From positions 7,593,883 to 7,657,882 of the forward strand of contig NC_047081.1 of the NCBI RefSeq assembly GCF_902459465.1: a DNA stretch of 64,000 nt, given 5' to 3'. How positions within the stretch are numbered: the first letter of the stretch is position 1; each line of letters opens with the position of its first letter. Below, piece by piece: positions 23,943-35,100 of this stretch. The notes beneath the pieces were generated by a model. It ran no database searches. It was not told where the DNA came from and saw only the letters and a list, made by a program, of their open reading frames with translations. The stretch comes from Asterias rubens. Lineage: Eukaryota > Echinodermata > Asteroidea > Forcipulatida > Asteriidae. Position numbers and translations under genes: made by a program.

Positions 23943-24222
23943 TACAACTTTGGTAATTTTCAAAGACCAGTCTTCTTATTTTGTGTATCCCAACATGCAT
24001 AAAGTAACAAACATGTGAACAATTTGAACTCAGTCGGTCATCAAAGTTGCGAGATAACAATGAAAGAGAAAACACCATTGTCGCATCCCAGTTCTGTGCT
24101 TTTGTATGATGCATTGAATTAGAGACCTCAGCTGAAGTCTCGAATTCAATTCAAATAATTTAGTGGGAAAACAATTCTTTCTCAAAAACTACGTTACTTC
24201 AGAGGGAGCCGTTTCTCACAAT
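23943..24222 (-). mobile_element. T1 MITE, degraded
   Basis: AAAGACCAGTCTTCTTATTT through CAGAGGGAGCCGTTTCTCAC. Both termini are lost. Confidence 0.7.
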
Positions 24223-24404
24223 AAAACCAAACAATAATACGGTCAAATCTTGATTTTGTTAACAAACTATACTATAGAGGTTTTCATCAACAGGCTTAGT
24301 GACAAAAGTAGGCCTACTATAGGTGTTATATAACATTGAAATCTATATTTTCAGTTATCATTGATAGACAAAACCAAAATATTTCAAAACCATTTCGCTC
24401 TTAA

Positions 24405-24780
24405 AGGCAGTGGACACTATTGGTAACTGTCAAAGACTAGCTTTACAGTTGGTGTATCTCTCTAAAATGCATAAAATAACTAACCTGTGAAAATTTGAGC
24501 TCAATCGATCATCAAAGTTGCGAGATAATGTAAGAAGAAAACACCCATGTCACACGAAGTTGTGTGCGTTTAGATGCTTGATTTCGGGACCTCAAGTTGT
24601 AAACGTGAGGTCTCGAAATCAAATTCGTGGAAAATTACTTCTTTCTCAAAAACTATGGCACTTCAGAGGGAGCTGTTTCCCACAATGTTTTATACAACCA
24701 ACCTCTCCCCATTACTGGTCACCAAGAAAGGTTTTATGCTAATAATTATTTTGAGTAATTACCAATAGTGTCCACTGCCT
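24405..24780 (-). mobile_element. T1 MITE, inverted, complete
   Basis: TTAA at 24401 and 24781, with well-paired ends (AGGCAGTGGACACTATTGG). The right TTAA is shared with the T2 element that follows. Confidence 0.85.
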
Positions 24781-24784
24781 TTAA

Positions 24785-25118
24785 AGGGAAACATTGCATT
24801 GGATCATGCGAGTTGGTCTATGGAAAGCGTTTGATGGTTGAATAGATTAAAAGTAAGAATGAAATTATCTACAAAAAACAACCTCAAAATTTCACGGTTT
24901 TCCTTAACGTCGTGGAACACGGCGCGCCATTTTGTGAACTCAAGATAATTTGACTCCACAAAATGGCCGATCGTATACGTTCGGAAAATGAAAGGAAAAT
25001 CATGCATTTTCTAGGCATGTTTATGTTGATCATCATATTCTACTTTTCCGCATTTCATAATAAATGTTTTCAACCGCTATCATAGTTCAACTCGCACAAT
25101 CCAATGTGTACGTATTCC
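24785..25118. mobile_element. T2 palindromic MITE, copy 3
   Basis: TTAA at 24781 and 25119. More diverged (AGGGAAACATTGCATTGGAT), with centre CAAGATAATTTGACTCCAC. Confidence 0.8.
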
Positions 25119-25122
25119 TTTA

Positions 25123-25675
25123 ATCTCTATTTTTGTGCCAAAGTGTAAATGAGTATGTTATTTTCATTACCCGGAGGTAGAATAAATACACATTCATGAA
25201 AGTCACATTGAGTTTTAGAAGCAGTACCGTATCAGTTTGTTACCGCGTCTGGGTTCATGATGAATTATTCACGATTTGGACTTGGTGAATACATTTTGAG
25301 ATTATCACAATCCGATGATCCCTATACTAAAAGCGATAAGGAGTTGTTGATAGCGACGTCCACTGACCTTGGATTAAATTTAAATAAATATAATTTTCAA
25401 AATAATTAATATGAAACAATATTCAACCAAGCTTGTTATACCGTAAAAAATGTACACCTCAAATTATGCACTGCATCTTCTAATATGTTAAAAGATACAC
25501 CATATTCCTTCAGTAACATTTAAAATTTATTTTAATGCTGTCACACAGAATATCAATGCACATTATGTCGAAATTATAGATACACACAATGGTTCAAAAA
25601 TAAGCAGCAATTTAAAGACAACTTTTAGATTATAAGGAAAGCGAGATGCTTTTGTTCACTAAGCGGTTATACCTT
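25123..25675. other. Intergenic B-C, AT-rich
   Basis: It resembles the stretches near 31300-31480 and 36650-36870 (TTCA-TGATGAATTATTCA, AATCCGATGAT), so an uncharacterised dispersed repeat lies upstream of C, D and E. No gene seen. Confidence 0.5.
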
Positions 25676-25679
25676 TCGA

Positions 25680-26059
25680 GCCAGTGGACACTACTGGTAA
25701 TTGCCACAGACTAGCCTTCACAGTTGGTGTCTCTCAACATATGCATAAAATAACAAACCTGTGAAAATTTGAGCTCAATCGGTCATCGAACTTGCGAGAT
25801 AATAATGAAAGAAAAAAACACCCTTGTCACATAAAGTTTGTGTGCGTTTAGATGGTTGATTTGGAGACCTCAAGTTTTAAAACTGAGGTCTTGAAATCAA
25901 GTTCGTGGAAACTTCCTTCTTTCTATGGCCTTTCAGAGGGAGCCCTTTTTCACAGTTTTTTATACCATCAACCTCTCCCCATTACTCGTTACCAAGTAAG
26001 GTTAAATGCTAATAATTATTTTAAGTAATTACCGGTATACCAATAGTGTCCACTGCCTT
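25680..26059 (-). mobile_element. T1 MITE, 320 bp upstream of gene C
   Basis: Inverted copy. The right repeat contains a small duplication (TTACCGGTATACCAATAG). The TTAA has mutated at both ends. Confidence 0.8.
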
Positions 26060-26089
26060 CAAATATAGACCTGCGAACCCCTGTAACAG

Positions 26090-27022
26090 TGGGCGTGACT
26101 TTCTGTGGATTTTATCATGATTGACATAATCCTTCAATTCATGCAGGATTGCTCCAAACATTAGTAATATCAAGGTCACATGAAGAATGATATCTACAAG
26201 CGTATAGGTCATTGTATACAAAACTAACCCAATTGCACAAACAGTCGGTTTATTGACACAATTTCGGCTTCGCACGCTAGGATTAAAGAGGCCCTTTGGT
26301 GACCTCGGTTGGTAAAATATTTTAATGGTAGTATAAACTGCTAGAGCAGAACCGACGACGTGGATCATTGCACTTCAACATGGCCGCCAGCAAGCCAAAT
26401 CTGTTTTACATTTGGAACTTCTTCGAGAAGACCGGGGGCTATAGCTCTCGTTTTTCGTCTTTCGTAGATTATTGGACGTTCGCCGCCAACGTCGTGAGGA
26501 AGAATGATGACTACATAGCGACTCAGCTGCACCGAAACCTCGACCCAAAAGGTAAAAACGTATACTGAGGGTATTCGAATTAGAGCTAAATTATAGCCTG
26601 AACTCAAACCGTGTTAACTGTTACGTTTTTGACATGTAGCTTTACTATGAGAGCTATACCACCATGCATAATGTGTGTGTACCACTCATAGATCACTGGG
26701 TCCTTCGTCTGGTGATACACTAGTATGTGTTCAAGACTCTCCTGCTATTAATACCTGAACCAATGCCACAAGAGGGCGTGCTCACCCTTGACAGCTGGAA
26801 ATTAACCGCATGAGATAGTAAGATAACAAACATCCAAAAGTGTCTTGAACAAAGGCTAGTGGTCTACCCGACGTTCACGTTTTTAGAGTACCAACGTACT
26901 GTTAAATTAGCCCAGGCTGGACTCACAGTGGCACTGACTGACGTCCAACAAGGCTACTATACAACTGCATAGACCTATATTAGTGGGCGTGACTGTCTGT
27001 GGATTTTATCATGATTGACACA
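26090..27022. repeat. Direct repeats flanking gene C exon 1
   Basis: AGTGGGCGTGACTTTCTGTG...ATCATGATTGACA occurs at ~26088-26130 and, with few changes, at ~26981-27022. Confidence 0.7.
26300..26305 (+). promoter_or_regulatory. TGACCT box upstream of gene C
   Basis: TGACCTCGG begins 80 bp before the ATG, preceded by ggccctttgg and followed by a TGG. TGACCT is the complement of the AGGTCA half-site bound by many nuclear receptors. Binding is an inference. Confidence 0.4.
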
Positions 27023-30000
27023 TCAGGAGTCTGGCTCTTTGATTGTGTAATAATGTAAGTAGGATTTGAAACTGTGCATGGTGGAAATACGACATGGAAA
27101 GGTTTTCAGTAACACTATATATGTACTGACTATCTCTAATGAGTTGGGGTGGTTCTGAAAAGAACCGTTGATTTCAACTCGACGTTTTGATCAGAGCATA
27201 CTGATCGAAACGTCGAGCTCCAGAAGGCGATCAGAGCATCTGAGTGAAACGTCGAGTTGAAACCAACGGTTCTCAGAACCACCCCAACTCATTAGAGATA
27301 GTCATTACATGGTGTTACCGCAAACTTTTTCATAATGGTAACAATGTACTTTAGCTATCTCCAGAAGAGGATCAGAAGAATACTTTTTGCAACGTCGAGT
27401 TGAAACCAACGGGAAGCCAACTCATTTAGAGATTATCATTACAGGGTGTGTGACCACAAACATTTCTCTACTTTAAACGCGTTTAACTAAACTTTTAGAC
27501 TTACAACTCAAGTAATAGGATAATAAATGATGATAAGTTTGAAAACTGCTTGGAAATTCCTTTAAAAAACTTTTTTTTGTAAACGTAGCCCCTACATTGA
27601 GCTTGGTTAATTTTGTTTTCAAACAATTACCGATTAATCTATAATATTGTGAAACAGATAGAAATGACAATGAGCACAGATACTTGTATCAATAGAACAT
27701 AAACAAATTATTTTTGTTGTATACCCAAGAACTTGCTTTTTATCGTGAAATGCAGTGCCTCAAAATTGAACCAAAGTGTTTAAGTTCATTTCCAGCTTTC
27801 TCATAATAATAAAGGTTTTAAGGAGGGTGGTGATAAGGGCTAAAACTCTGCCTTCTTGCTACTCGAAAGGTCCTGAATGGTGACCAACCAAGTAGATGGT
27901 ACTTAAGACAAACCTAAATCATAAACAGTGCTAAAAACGAGGCCGAAAATAAAAGGTTAAACGTATGACCGGACACAACAACAAGATACTCGTGAGGTTG
28001 TGTTTTTGGTGAAATAAGTCAGTATTTGAAATAAGTCAGTATTTGAAGCGGTTATTACGTGCGTCATCAGTTTTGTTTTGTCGAAGAATCACAACCTACT
28101 TGCCATGTTTTTGTCGTAACTGTAATTGACTGTGATGAACTTAAAACAGCTGTGATGCCTGCTGTAATTCCCTGTTTGTTCCGCTCCCCAAAAAATTCAA
28201 CATATGTTTTTATTTGGGGTGAAGCGGGTCCTTTATATATGTCACCTTTCTTGAGGATAAGAGTCTTACACTTTTTGTCTCATCAGGCTGAACTTATTAT
28301 CACAAACATTCATCTATTCGATCGTACGGAGCCCCTAAAGGGACAGGTAAAAAGAAAGTTGAAAAGGTATAACAAAAATAGCAAAAAAAAATCGTCCCCT
28401 CGAGATACTATTTCATTACCTCGAAATCATTTTGTTCACTCGAAATATAATTTCGTTTCCATCAAAGTAATATCGTTACCTCAAAATACTATTTCATGGG
28501 AAGAAATAACATTTCGAGGTAACGAAATAACAGTGTTTTAATTACAATTTCAATGTTGTATTCCCGATCGGGAACAATTCTGTTAAGAAAGTTAGTTTGC
28601 AAGTTTTCAAAACTTTTACCAACAGCTACCTTCCCATACGTGAATCATGCTGCGTTTGATGGAACGACCTTTGCAGCTTTCGGGCAAAGCAAACCAACAG
28701 CGGAATGGATGGAAGTCGCGAAAGAAGGACGTGGCGGCACGGGCACCACGGTAGCCTACCCGGGTAAGTCGTCAAAAAAACACGGCCTATTAAAAGTCCA
28801 AGTCACGCTGCAAAAATATTTCACATGGCACTGGACAATATTGGTATTTACTCAATATTGTTAGCATAAAAAATTACTAGGTAACGAGCAATGAAGAGCT
28901 GTTGATAGTATAACACACTGTGAGAAACGGTTCCCTCTGAAGTAACGTAATTTTTGAAAAAGGATGAGATTCTCACTAAAATATTTGAATTGAATAGCTG
29001 AACTCGCATTCAAGCATCTGTACAACAAGTAGCGTGTTTTAGTACAGCAAGGGTGTTTTTACCTAATCCATTACTCTCCCGCAACTTCGACGACCAACTG
29101 AGTTAAAATGTTCACAGCTGGGTTTGCATATGTTGAGATACATCAAGTGAGAAGACTGGTCTTATGTTGAGATACATTAAGTGAGAAGACTGGTCTTTTG
29201 ACAATATTATTATCAAGGGTGTCCAGTGTCTTTAACCTAAACAAAACTTCAACGTTGTGGTCCGTTATATAAAATACATAAGCCCCGAGCGAGTTGACAT
29301 ACAGATGTTTTTACACAATCGAGTCATTAATTATCTCAAGTATACTGAATATTAATTAACCCCTTCTCCCGTTTAACGTTACAGGTGGATACAAGGAGAT
29401 CGAGTCTACCACCGGCAAACCACTAGGTCCTTGGCTGCCCAAGGGTGATAACATCTTTCTCGTGTCAGCTTTTAAGGTACGGTTGACGACATCACATATC
29501 TATTCGTTCAAACATTTTAAACACGGAAAACGAATCGATAAAGTTAAGCAATCGATGTTTCGTTTCGAGCCAGTGTTGTTGACTCCAGTAAGTGTTGTTG
29601 ACTGGAGTCGTTGTCTTGGACTCGAGTCGTGACTTCACTGGCTTGCGACCTGACTTGACTTTTGAAGAAAAACAAATGACTTATGACTTATCTTGACTTG
29701 AGCAAGAATGCATTGTCGCTTGACTTGAGCAAAACTTACTTGACTTGGTTTGAGCAAAAATGACTTGTTGCGACTTGACTTGATTTGAGAAAAAAAATTA
29801 CTTGGCCAAAAACTGGCTATACAGTTCTCGTGTTGGCAAGGATTTTCACGTGGGATGTTAAACTTTGCATTGTTGGTGAGGTTTGCGGTAGTATCTATCG
29901 TAATCTCTTTTGAGAATATTGTTGCTCTGGAGTTGAGTACCACGGGTTCTTTTCAGAACGAACTATAAAATATCTCACTTGAATTTCACGTGGTGCTTTA

Positions 30001-30379
30001 TTTTTGTTCGTGATAACAGGTAGCTGATGAGAAGGACACCAAACTCCAAGAGGCATTCGAAAAGGACTGGAAGGAATCTTCAGGAACCAACTTTATCCTC
30101 AAGAATGCTCCCAAGGAGCTCGGCATCTCTAACTGCGGCCTGTATAAGAAGTTTACCGAGCGTCCCGGGTTGATGTACGTCCTCAGAGCTGAGCTGACCG
30201 GGGCTAGGGTGGACTCTGAGCCGGCCAAGACCTTCCTGGCGCAACTCAAGGAGTTCAAGTACCCGGACTATTTCCAGAAAGTGGACAATGAGCTTTACAT
30301 GGCGGATCCAGAAAACATAATTTTCCCTCAAGCGGGGAAGAAAGATCTCCCGGAAGGCTTGGCGTACAAACCAGAGTAA
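26380..30379 (+). CDS. Gene C: two-domain ABM-like protein, array member 3
   Basis: Four coding exons: 26380-26551, 28626-28763, 29385-29476 and 30020-30379, giving 253 aa. It founds the second subfamily with D and E: start MAA, motif NLFYIWNFFEKTGG, a longer exon 2 (138 nt), a shorter exon 3 (92 nt; GYKEIESTTGKPLGPW) and an end in YKPE. TQLHRNLDPK and YVNHAAFDG are kept, as is the near-invariant last exon. The ATG at 26380 (caacATGG) matches the start in D. A TATAAA lies at 26332, but D and E do not keep it. Intron 1 (2.1 kb) contains a hairpin element and a relic also found in intron 1 of D. A second, decayed copy of the 3' flank follows at ~30590. Confidence 0.85.
27138..27320. mobile_element. 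Hairpin element (GACGTTTCGATCAG family), gene C intron 1
   Basis: Arms CTCTAATGAGTTGGGGTGGT and its complement are nearly perfect. The inner part repeats GATCAGAGCAT and CGAAACGTCGAG. Fragments lie at 36462-36527, 39175-39262, 43150-43215 and 48200-48290, often beside CATGGTGTTACCGCAAAC. Confidence 0.8.
28325..28535. mobile_element. Relic of an element ending CGGAGCCCCTAAAGGGAC, gene C intron 1
   Basis: The GAGCCCCTAAAGGGAC end is followed by a body of ATTTCGTTACCTCGAAAT repeats in both directions. It ends ~90 bp before exon 2. A related relic sits at the same place in gene D. Confidence 0.65.
28834..29231 (+). mobile_element. T1 MITE in gene C intron 2
   Basis: The left end is slightly degraded and TTAA lies at 29232. 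It carries an internal tandem duplication of ATGTTGAGATACAT-AAGTG near 29125-29200. Confidence 0.8.
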
Positions 30380-30589
30380 ATACGCCACCCAATGGAAAAG
30401 AAAACCGTCATTCATACGGATTTGCTTCTTATCGCGAACATTTTTACTCTAAGATCGTCAACATACAGTGTCAAAATTTCCTCGAATTTGACCGAAGCTT
30501 TTTTTGGATGGACTCTTCCCTCCTTTTGGTCAATTGGTGGTGGGGGAGGGGGAGGGGGGTCCGACACGCCCTTTTTTAGTAACGGTCCT

Positions 30590-31130
30590 GCTTCAGTAAA
30601 TACGTCACACAATGGAAAGAAAACCATGTCGGTCAAATAGTAGGGTCATATCTTTGGATTCCGTGACCATTCTTTTGCTGCCTTTTTTTTTTCGATGGAT
30701 TTGACTTCAGGAACCATTTAAAGAAAAAGTTAGCCCTATGAACCTCTGAAATTTGATAGGAACTTTTTTTATAGCGCTATATTCAAAATGGCCGCCGACG
30801 CCATCTTGAAAAACATAAAATGTAATAGCTCTGGCACCAGATGACCTAAACGGACAAATGAGATGTCCTGTTCCACTATATCTGGCATGACAAATACACT
30901 GGAATGGTAATTGTAAGGTTTGGGGACCATCTTGACCTCTAAATCCAATATGGCCGCCGACGCCATCTTGAAAAACATAAATTGTAATAGCTCTGGCACC
31001 AGATGACCTAGATGGACAAATGAGATGTCCTTTTCCACTATATCTGGCATGAAAAATACACTGGAATGGTAATTGTAAGATATGACCCTACTAAAACGGA
31101 CGACCCGTGCTTCTTATCGTGAGCTTACTA
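30590..31130 (+). repeat. Second copy of the gene C 3' flank, split by an insertion
   Basis: CAGTAAATACGTCACACAAT and GGAAAGAAAACC repeat the sequence around the gene C stop (30365-30410). After the inserted element, AAACGGACGACC...GCTTCTTATCGTGAGC continues the match to ~30415-30440 and to the gene D 3' flank. Confidence 0.65.
30638..31092. mobile_element. TIR element with internal 162-bp tandem duplication
   Basis: Ends TAGTAGGGTCATATCTT and AAGATATGACCCTACTA. Inside, ATGGCCGCCGACGCCATCTT starts at 30788 and again at 30950, with the following ~130 bp repeated nearly exactly. Confidence 0.85.
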
Positions 31131-31209
31131 ACAAACGTCAGTGTTATGTAATATTAAAATAAACAACCAGTTATCAACGCGACAGACACATTACACTTTA
31201 TTTTAAGGC

Positions 31210-31573
31210 TTAAAGGCACTGGATACTATTGGTATTAGAAAAAGGGGGAAAGCACCCAAAGGTAAAACGATAAAAATTTACATTAAATGTTGTACTTTGT
31301 GCCAACGTGTAAAATGAGTATTTTATTTTGTTCATAACCTGGAAGATAGTATGTAGAGTTACATTATTTAAAGTGTGTACCGTATTTTTTGTTACCCGCG
31401 GATGCCGGCGCCTACTGTTCACGATGAATTATTCATGATCTGGATATTTGTGACAAATATAACTTTGATATTAACATAATCCGATGATCACTGCATCTTT
31501 AATGTGGTGTAGACCTAAAATGTTGCGATGTTGGACAAGATTTTACAGGGGACCCTCCCCACTCCAAGATTAT
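31210..31573. other. Intergenic C-D: T1 end fragment and unknown repeat
   Basis: AAAGGCACTGGATACTATTGG at 31210 is an isolated T1 terminus. The stretch to ~31480 resembles the AT-rich repeat upstream of C and E. Confidence 0.5.
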
Positions 31574-31575
31574 CG

Positions 31576-31666
31576 TCCTTTCACACGAGATACATTTTGT
31601 TAACTTGTACAACAATGCTACAATTAAGCAAGGGACTCGTGCTAAATCGCTCTCGTGTGAAAGGGG
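31576..31666. mobile_element. Short hairpin MITE
   Basis: Ends TCCTTTCACACGAGA and TCTCGTGTGAAAGGGGA enclose ~60 bp. Confidence 0.55.
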
Positions 31667-31673
31667 ATTTTAA

Positions 31674-31847
31674 GGTCCGGTCACACAGGCCCTGATAACG
31701 AGAACGAAAACGAGAATGTCAACAATGCACAGCCACGATTGGTTAAATAAAGCGTTGGCGTATTCTGCGTGGAGCAATTCAACCAATAGAATGCGTTCTC
31801 TTTGGGTCGTTTATCGTTGACGTTTGCGTTACCGCTGCGGTGTGACT
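31674..31847 (+). mobile_element. TIR element (GTCACAC ends), copy 1
   Basis: GGTCCGGTCACACAGGCC to CGCTGCGGTGTGACTCC. The interior GAACGAAAACGAGAATGTCA is shared, inverted, with 54140-54304. Confidence 0.75.
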
Positions 31848-31902
31848 CCGTACGTCTTTCATATGATTGCTCAAAATAATGGAGAACAACCTATCTACTT
31901 AG

Positions 31903-32005
31903 TGTTTCGTCATTGTTTATATAAAGTGACGCAATTTTACAAACACGAAGCTTATTTCCCAGTGTTTGTAAAATTGCGTCACTTTGTTGACACAATGACG
32001 AAACA
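31903..32005. repeat. Strong hairpin just upstream of gene D
   Basis: Two ~43-bp arms (TGTTTCGTCATTG..., containing AAAGTGACGCAATTTTAC) are inverted around a ~17-base loop. The right arm partly resembles the region upstream of gene C (TTGACACAAT), so the left arm may be an inverted copy of old promoter sequence. Confidence 0.8.
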
Positions 32006-32042
32006 TTTGTACATCACATCGGCTTTGAAAAAAGGGCCCTGC

Positions 32043-32048
32043 TGACCT
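32043..32048 (+). promoter_or_regulatory. TGACCT box upstream of gene D
   Basis: TGACCTCGGGTGGAAAA begins 75 bp before the ATG, preceded by gggccctgc. This is the same block as in C, while the flanks further out are less alike. Confidence 0.4.
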
Positions 32049-32117
32049 CGGGTGGAAAACATTTTTAACGGTTAAGAACTGCTGAAGGACAGCCGACAGT
32101 GACCATCGCTCTTCAAC

Positions 32118-35100
32118 ATGGCCGCCGACAAGCAAAATTTGTTTTACATATGGAATTTCTTCGAGAAGACCGGGGGCTATAGCACTCGTTTTTCGTCTTT
32201 CGTAGATAATTGGAAATTCGCCGCAGAGGTGGTGAAAAAGAACGAAGAATACATAGCGACACAGCTGCACCGAAACCTCGACCCAAAAGGTAAAAACGTA
32301 CGAGGCTGTTCGGACTAGGAAGCCTAATGGTCTAACCAAACCGTGTATAAAAACGTTTACATTAAATTGTGTGTACATAGGTCTACCATGAGAGTTCATA
32401 GGTCTACACCTCCACGCATAGTGTACGTGTGGCCTACATAATACACATCTATAGCCCTTTTCACACTGAAGAGCAATTTCCCGGGAAATAAACTCCAGAT
32501 GTTCCCTTCTAACAACATCAACAGTGCTGTTTTCCCATTGTGCAAAGAAAGAACACTGAATAGGCTTTAACCCTATATTGGCTAGCATGTTTTCATGGTT
32601 TCATAAAGACTTTTAAATGTATGTTTCTTCTGAAAAAAAAATTGCAGGGGAACACTTATGCAATAGAAAATATTTAGGCCTTGAAAAACAAAACTATTAT
32701 CCTACCGACCTATAGTCTTTTTCCAAAGGTTTTCAGTTTTTATCTGCAATGGGCAGGGGTCCGTTCATATTCAGGTTAACGCAGGCAGTCAGCCAATTTT
32801 GAGAAAACTGTCCCGTGTCTTGTAGGCCTATATGCCCATCTAGCTGTTTTTGGACTGCATCGTCGGCCAAAAATGCAACTAGTTTCAAAGTGTTATCATC
32901 ACTCCATCGGTCACTTCTACCCATCGTAAGAAATTGAGCAACAAATTGAACTAAAGTAAATTACTGTCAGGTGGTACACAGCAATGTCGATCGAAGAACT
33001 CAAATCTGACTCTGGACAACAAAAGTCTACCAACGGCCGAATACATGTATAAATAAGAAATACCATACACACATGGCGTGTGTACGAGAAGGAAGCTTGT
33101 TCACGTCAACTATTTATTCTATTCCGATTCCATTCACGTGCTATTTTTTTTTAAATTCATTATTTATTTGTATATTACAGATGTAATTTACTTTTAATTT
33201 CGTACCTAAACGTATACACTTTCAGAAGGAGAAAACAAAAAAGGGCTATTGTTACCACGCGAATTATTTAGCGCGCTATTTTTGACGTCTGTGACCTTTC
33301 GAGATTAATGACGTCTCAACACAGTGGAAGCAAAAGGTGGGGTAAGTTAAACCCGCTTTCGTTCTCACTAGATGCTTTTCCCGGGAAAAACGTTTTTCCC
33401 AGGGGTTAACTCCTTTAACCCTACCCCTTAACTGGGTAAATTATTTTCCGGGAAAATGTTATTTCCCGGGAATTAGTTTGTAGTGTGAACAGATCGACTA
33501 ACATTTCCCGGGAATTTCCCGGGAAATACCTGTAGTGTGAAAAGGGCTTTTGTGGTGTGTTCAGTTAGCTTCCCGGGTCTACCCCGATCTGCCACCGGTA
33601 CGTTCGAATAACTTTGACGCCTTTTCAGGGGCTCAACCTGCTTAGCCCCACACCATGCTTCGGGTCATTTGGGTCTAGCCCGAGGTGCATGACGTCACCA
33701 CGAGAGAGTGAATGATCGTTCGATTAGCTCTTGTCGTATGATGTCCCAAATGAGCACCGCGGTGTCGAACGCAACCAATGATTCTAAATCGCGTGGCGCC
33801 GCCATCTTAACACATGCCGCCGCCATGTTATTTCTCACGCTTTCAGGGCGCCGCCATGTTTTTTCGTCAACCGGCGCCCGCACCCTGCTGAAGCGATGCG
33901 TATCAATGTGTCCATTGCGGGGTACCAGTGTGTTGAGGTCTGCGTTGCACAAGGTTATTATAACAATGGAGGTAGAACAAACACTATTTCGTAATCTCAA
34001 ATTTTTTATTTTGTTCCCTTCTCGAAATCACCTCGAAATACCATTTATTGGGAACGAAATATTATTTTGATGTAACGAAGGTGTCGACACCAGTTTCAGT
34101 ATTTTTAAAATACATTTTCCAAAGTTTTACCTTTCCCTTAATGGGGACCAATTATCCAGAAAGTATTCGCGCTGGAAGTTTTCAAAATTATTGTAATTAT
34201 TTTGTTTTTACCAACAGCCACCTTTCAATACGTGAATCATGCGGTATTTGATGGAACGTCATTTTCAGCTTTCGGGCTAAGCAAACCAGAACCGGAATGG
34301 GTGGAGGTCATGAAAGAAGGACTAAGTGGTCCGGGCACTACGGTAGCCTACCCGGGTAAGTCGTCAAAAACACGGCCTATTTAAACTCACAATTACGCTG
34401 CAGAAGCTTCCCCTGGTCTCAATAAATAGAACATCGAAGTCTTATCTAGCGCACGTATCTACCAAACAAGGTACTCAAGGCGCTGAGATACAAACTTTCA
34501 GAAAAATAGGTTGTTGCAGTGATGGATTCTGAGACGCATTTAGCAGCCACAGCCAGGAACACCGGGGCGAACCCCTTCTCTTTTCGATAAAGCGCACTGG
34601 GTTATTTTACATGCGTTACACAACACTTGGAACCGACGGTCTTACGTCCCATCCGAAGGACGAAGCAATGGTTATAAGTGTCTTGCTTAAGGACACGGCC
34701 GGGGATTGTAACCCACACTCTGCTGATCAGAAACACCACAGTTCGAATCCGGTGCTCTTACACCACTCGGCCTCGACACTTCCACAAACCAAAAACTAGT
34801 TTATTTGCCTTTAATCTTCTTCTTCTTTTAAACATGGCAGCCAAGTTGGTAGGGAGTCTTGCGTTTCTGCAGCGACACAAAAGTATTGTTACATTATTAA
34901 TTACCCCCCCCCCCCCCCCCATTTGACATACAGGTGGATACAAGGAGATCGAGACTACCACCGGCAAACCACTAGGTCCTTGGCTGCCCAAAGGTGATAA
35001 CATCTTCCTCGTGTCAGGATTTAAGGTAGGGTTATTGTACATCTCATTATTTTTCTTTCAAAACATTTTAAACACAAACATAATAATAATATAGTACCTA

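Noticed and set aside
28059-28541. 160-codon open frame on the + strand
   Set aside because: It runs over the inverted ATTTCGTTACC repeats of a transposon relic in gene C intron 1; the lysine-rich end is low-complexity repeat.
31917-32588. 223-codon open frame on the - strand
   Set aside because: It is antisense to gene D exon 1, whose + strand reading has four conserved paralogues and correct splice sites; it also crosses a hairpin and a transposon end.
33708-34070. 120-codon open frame on the + strand
   Set aside because: It spans two different repeat relics in gene D intron 1 and has no recognisable domain.
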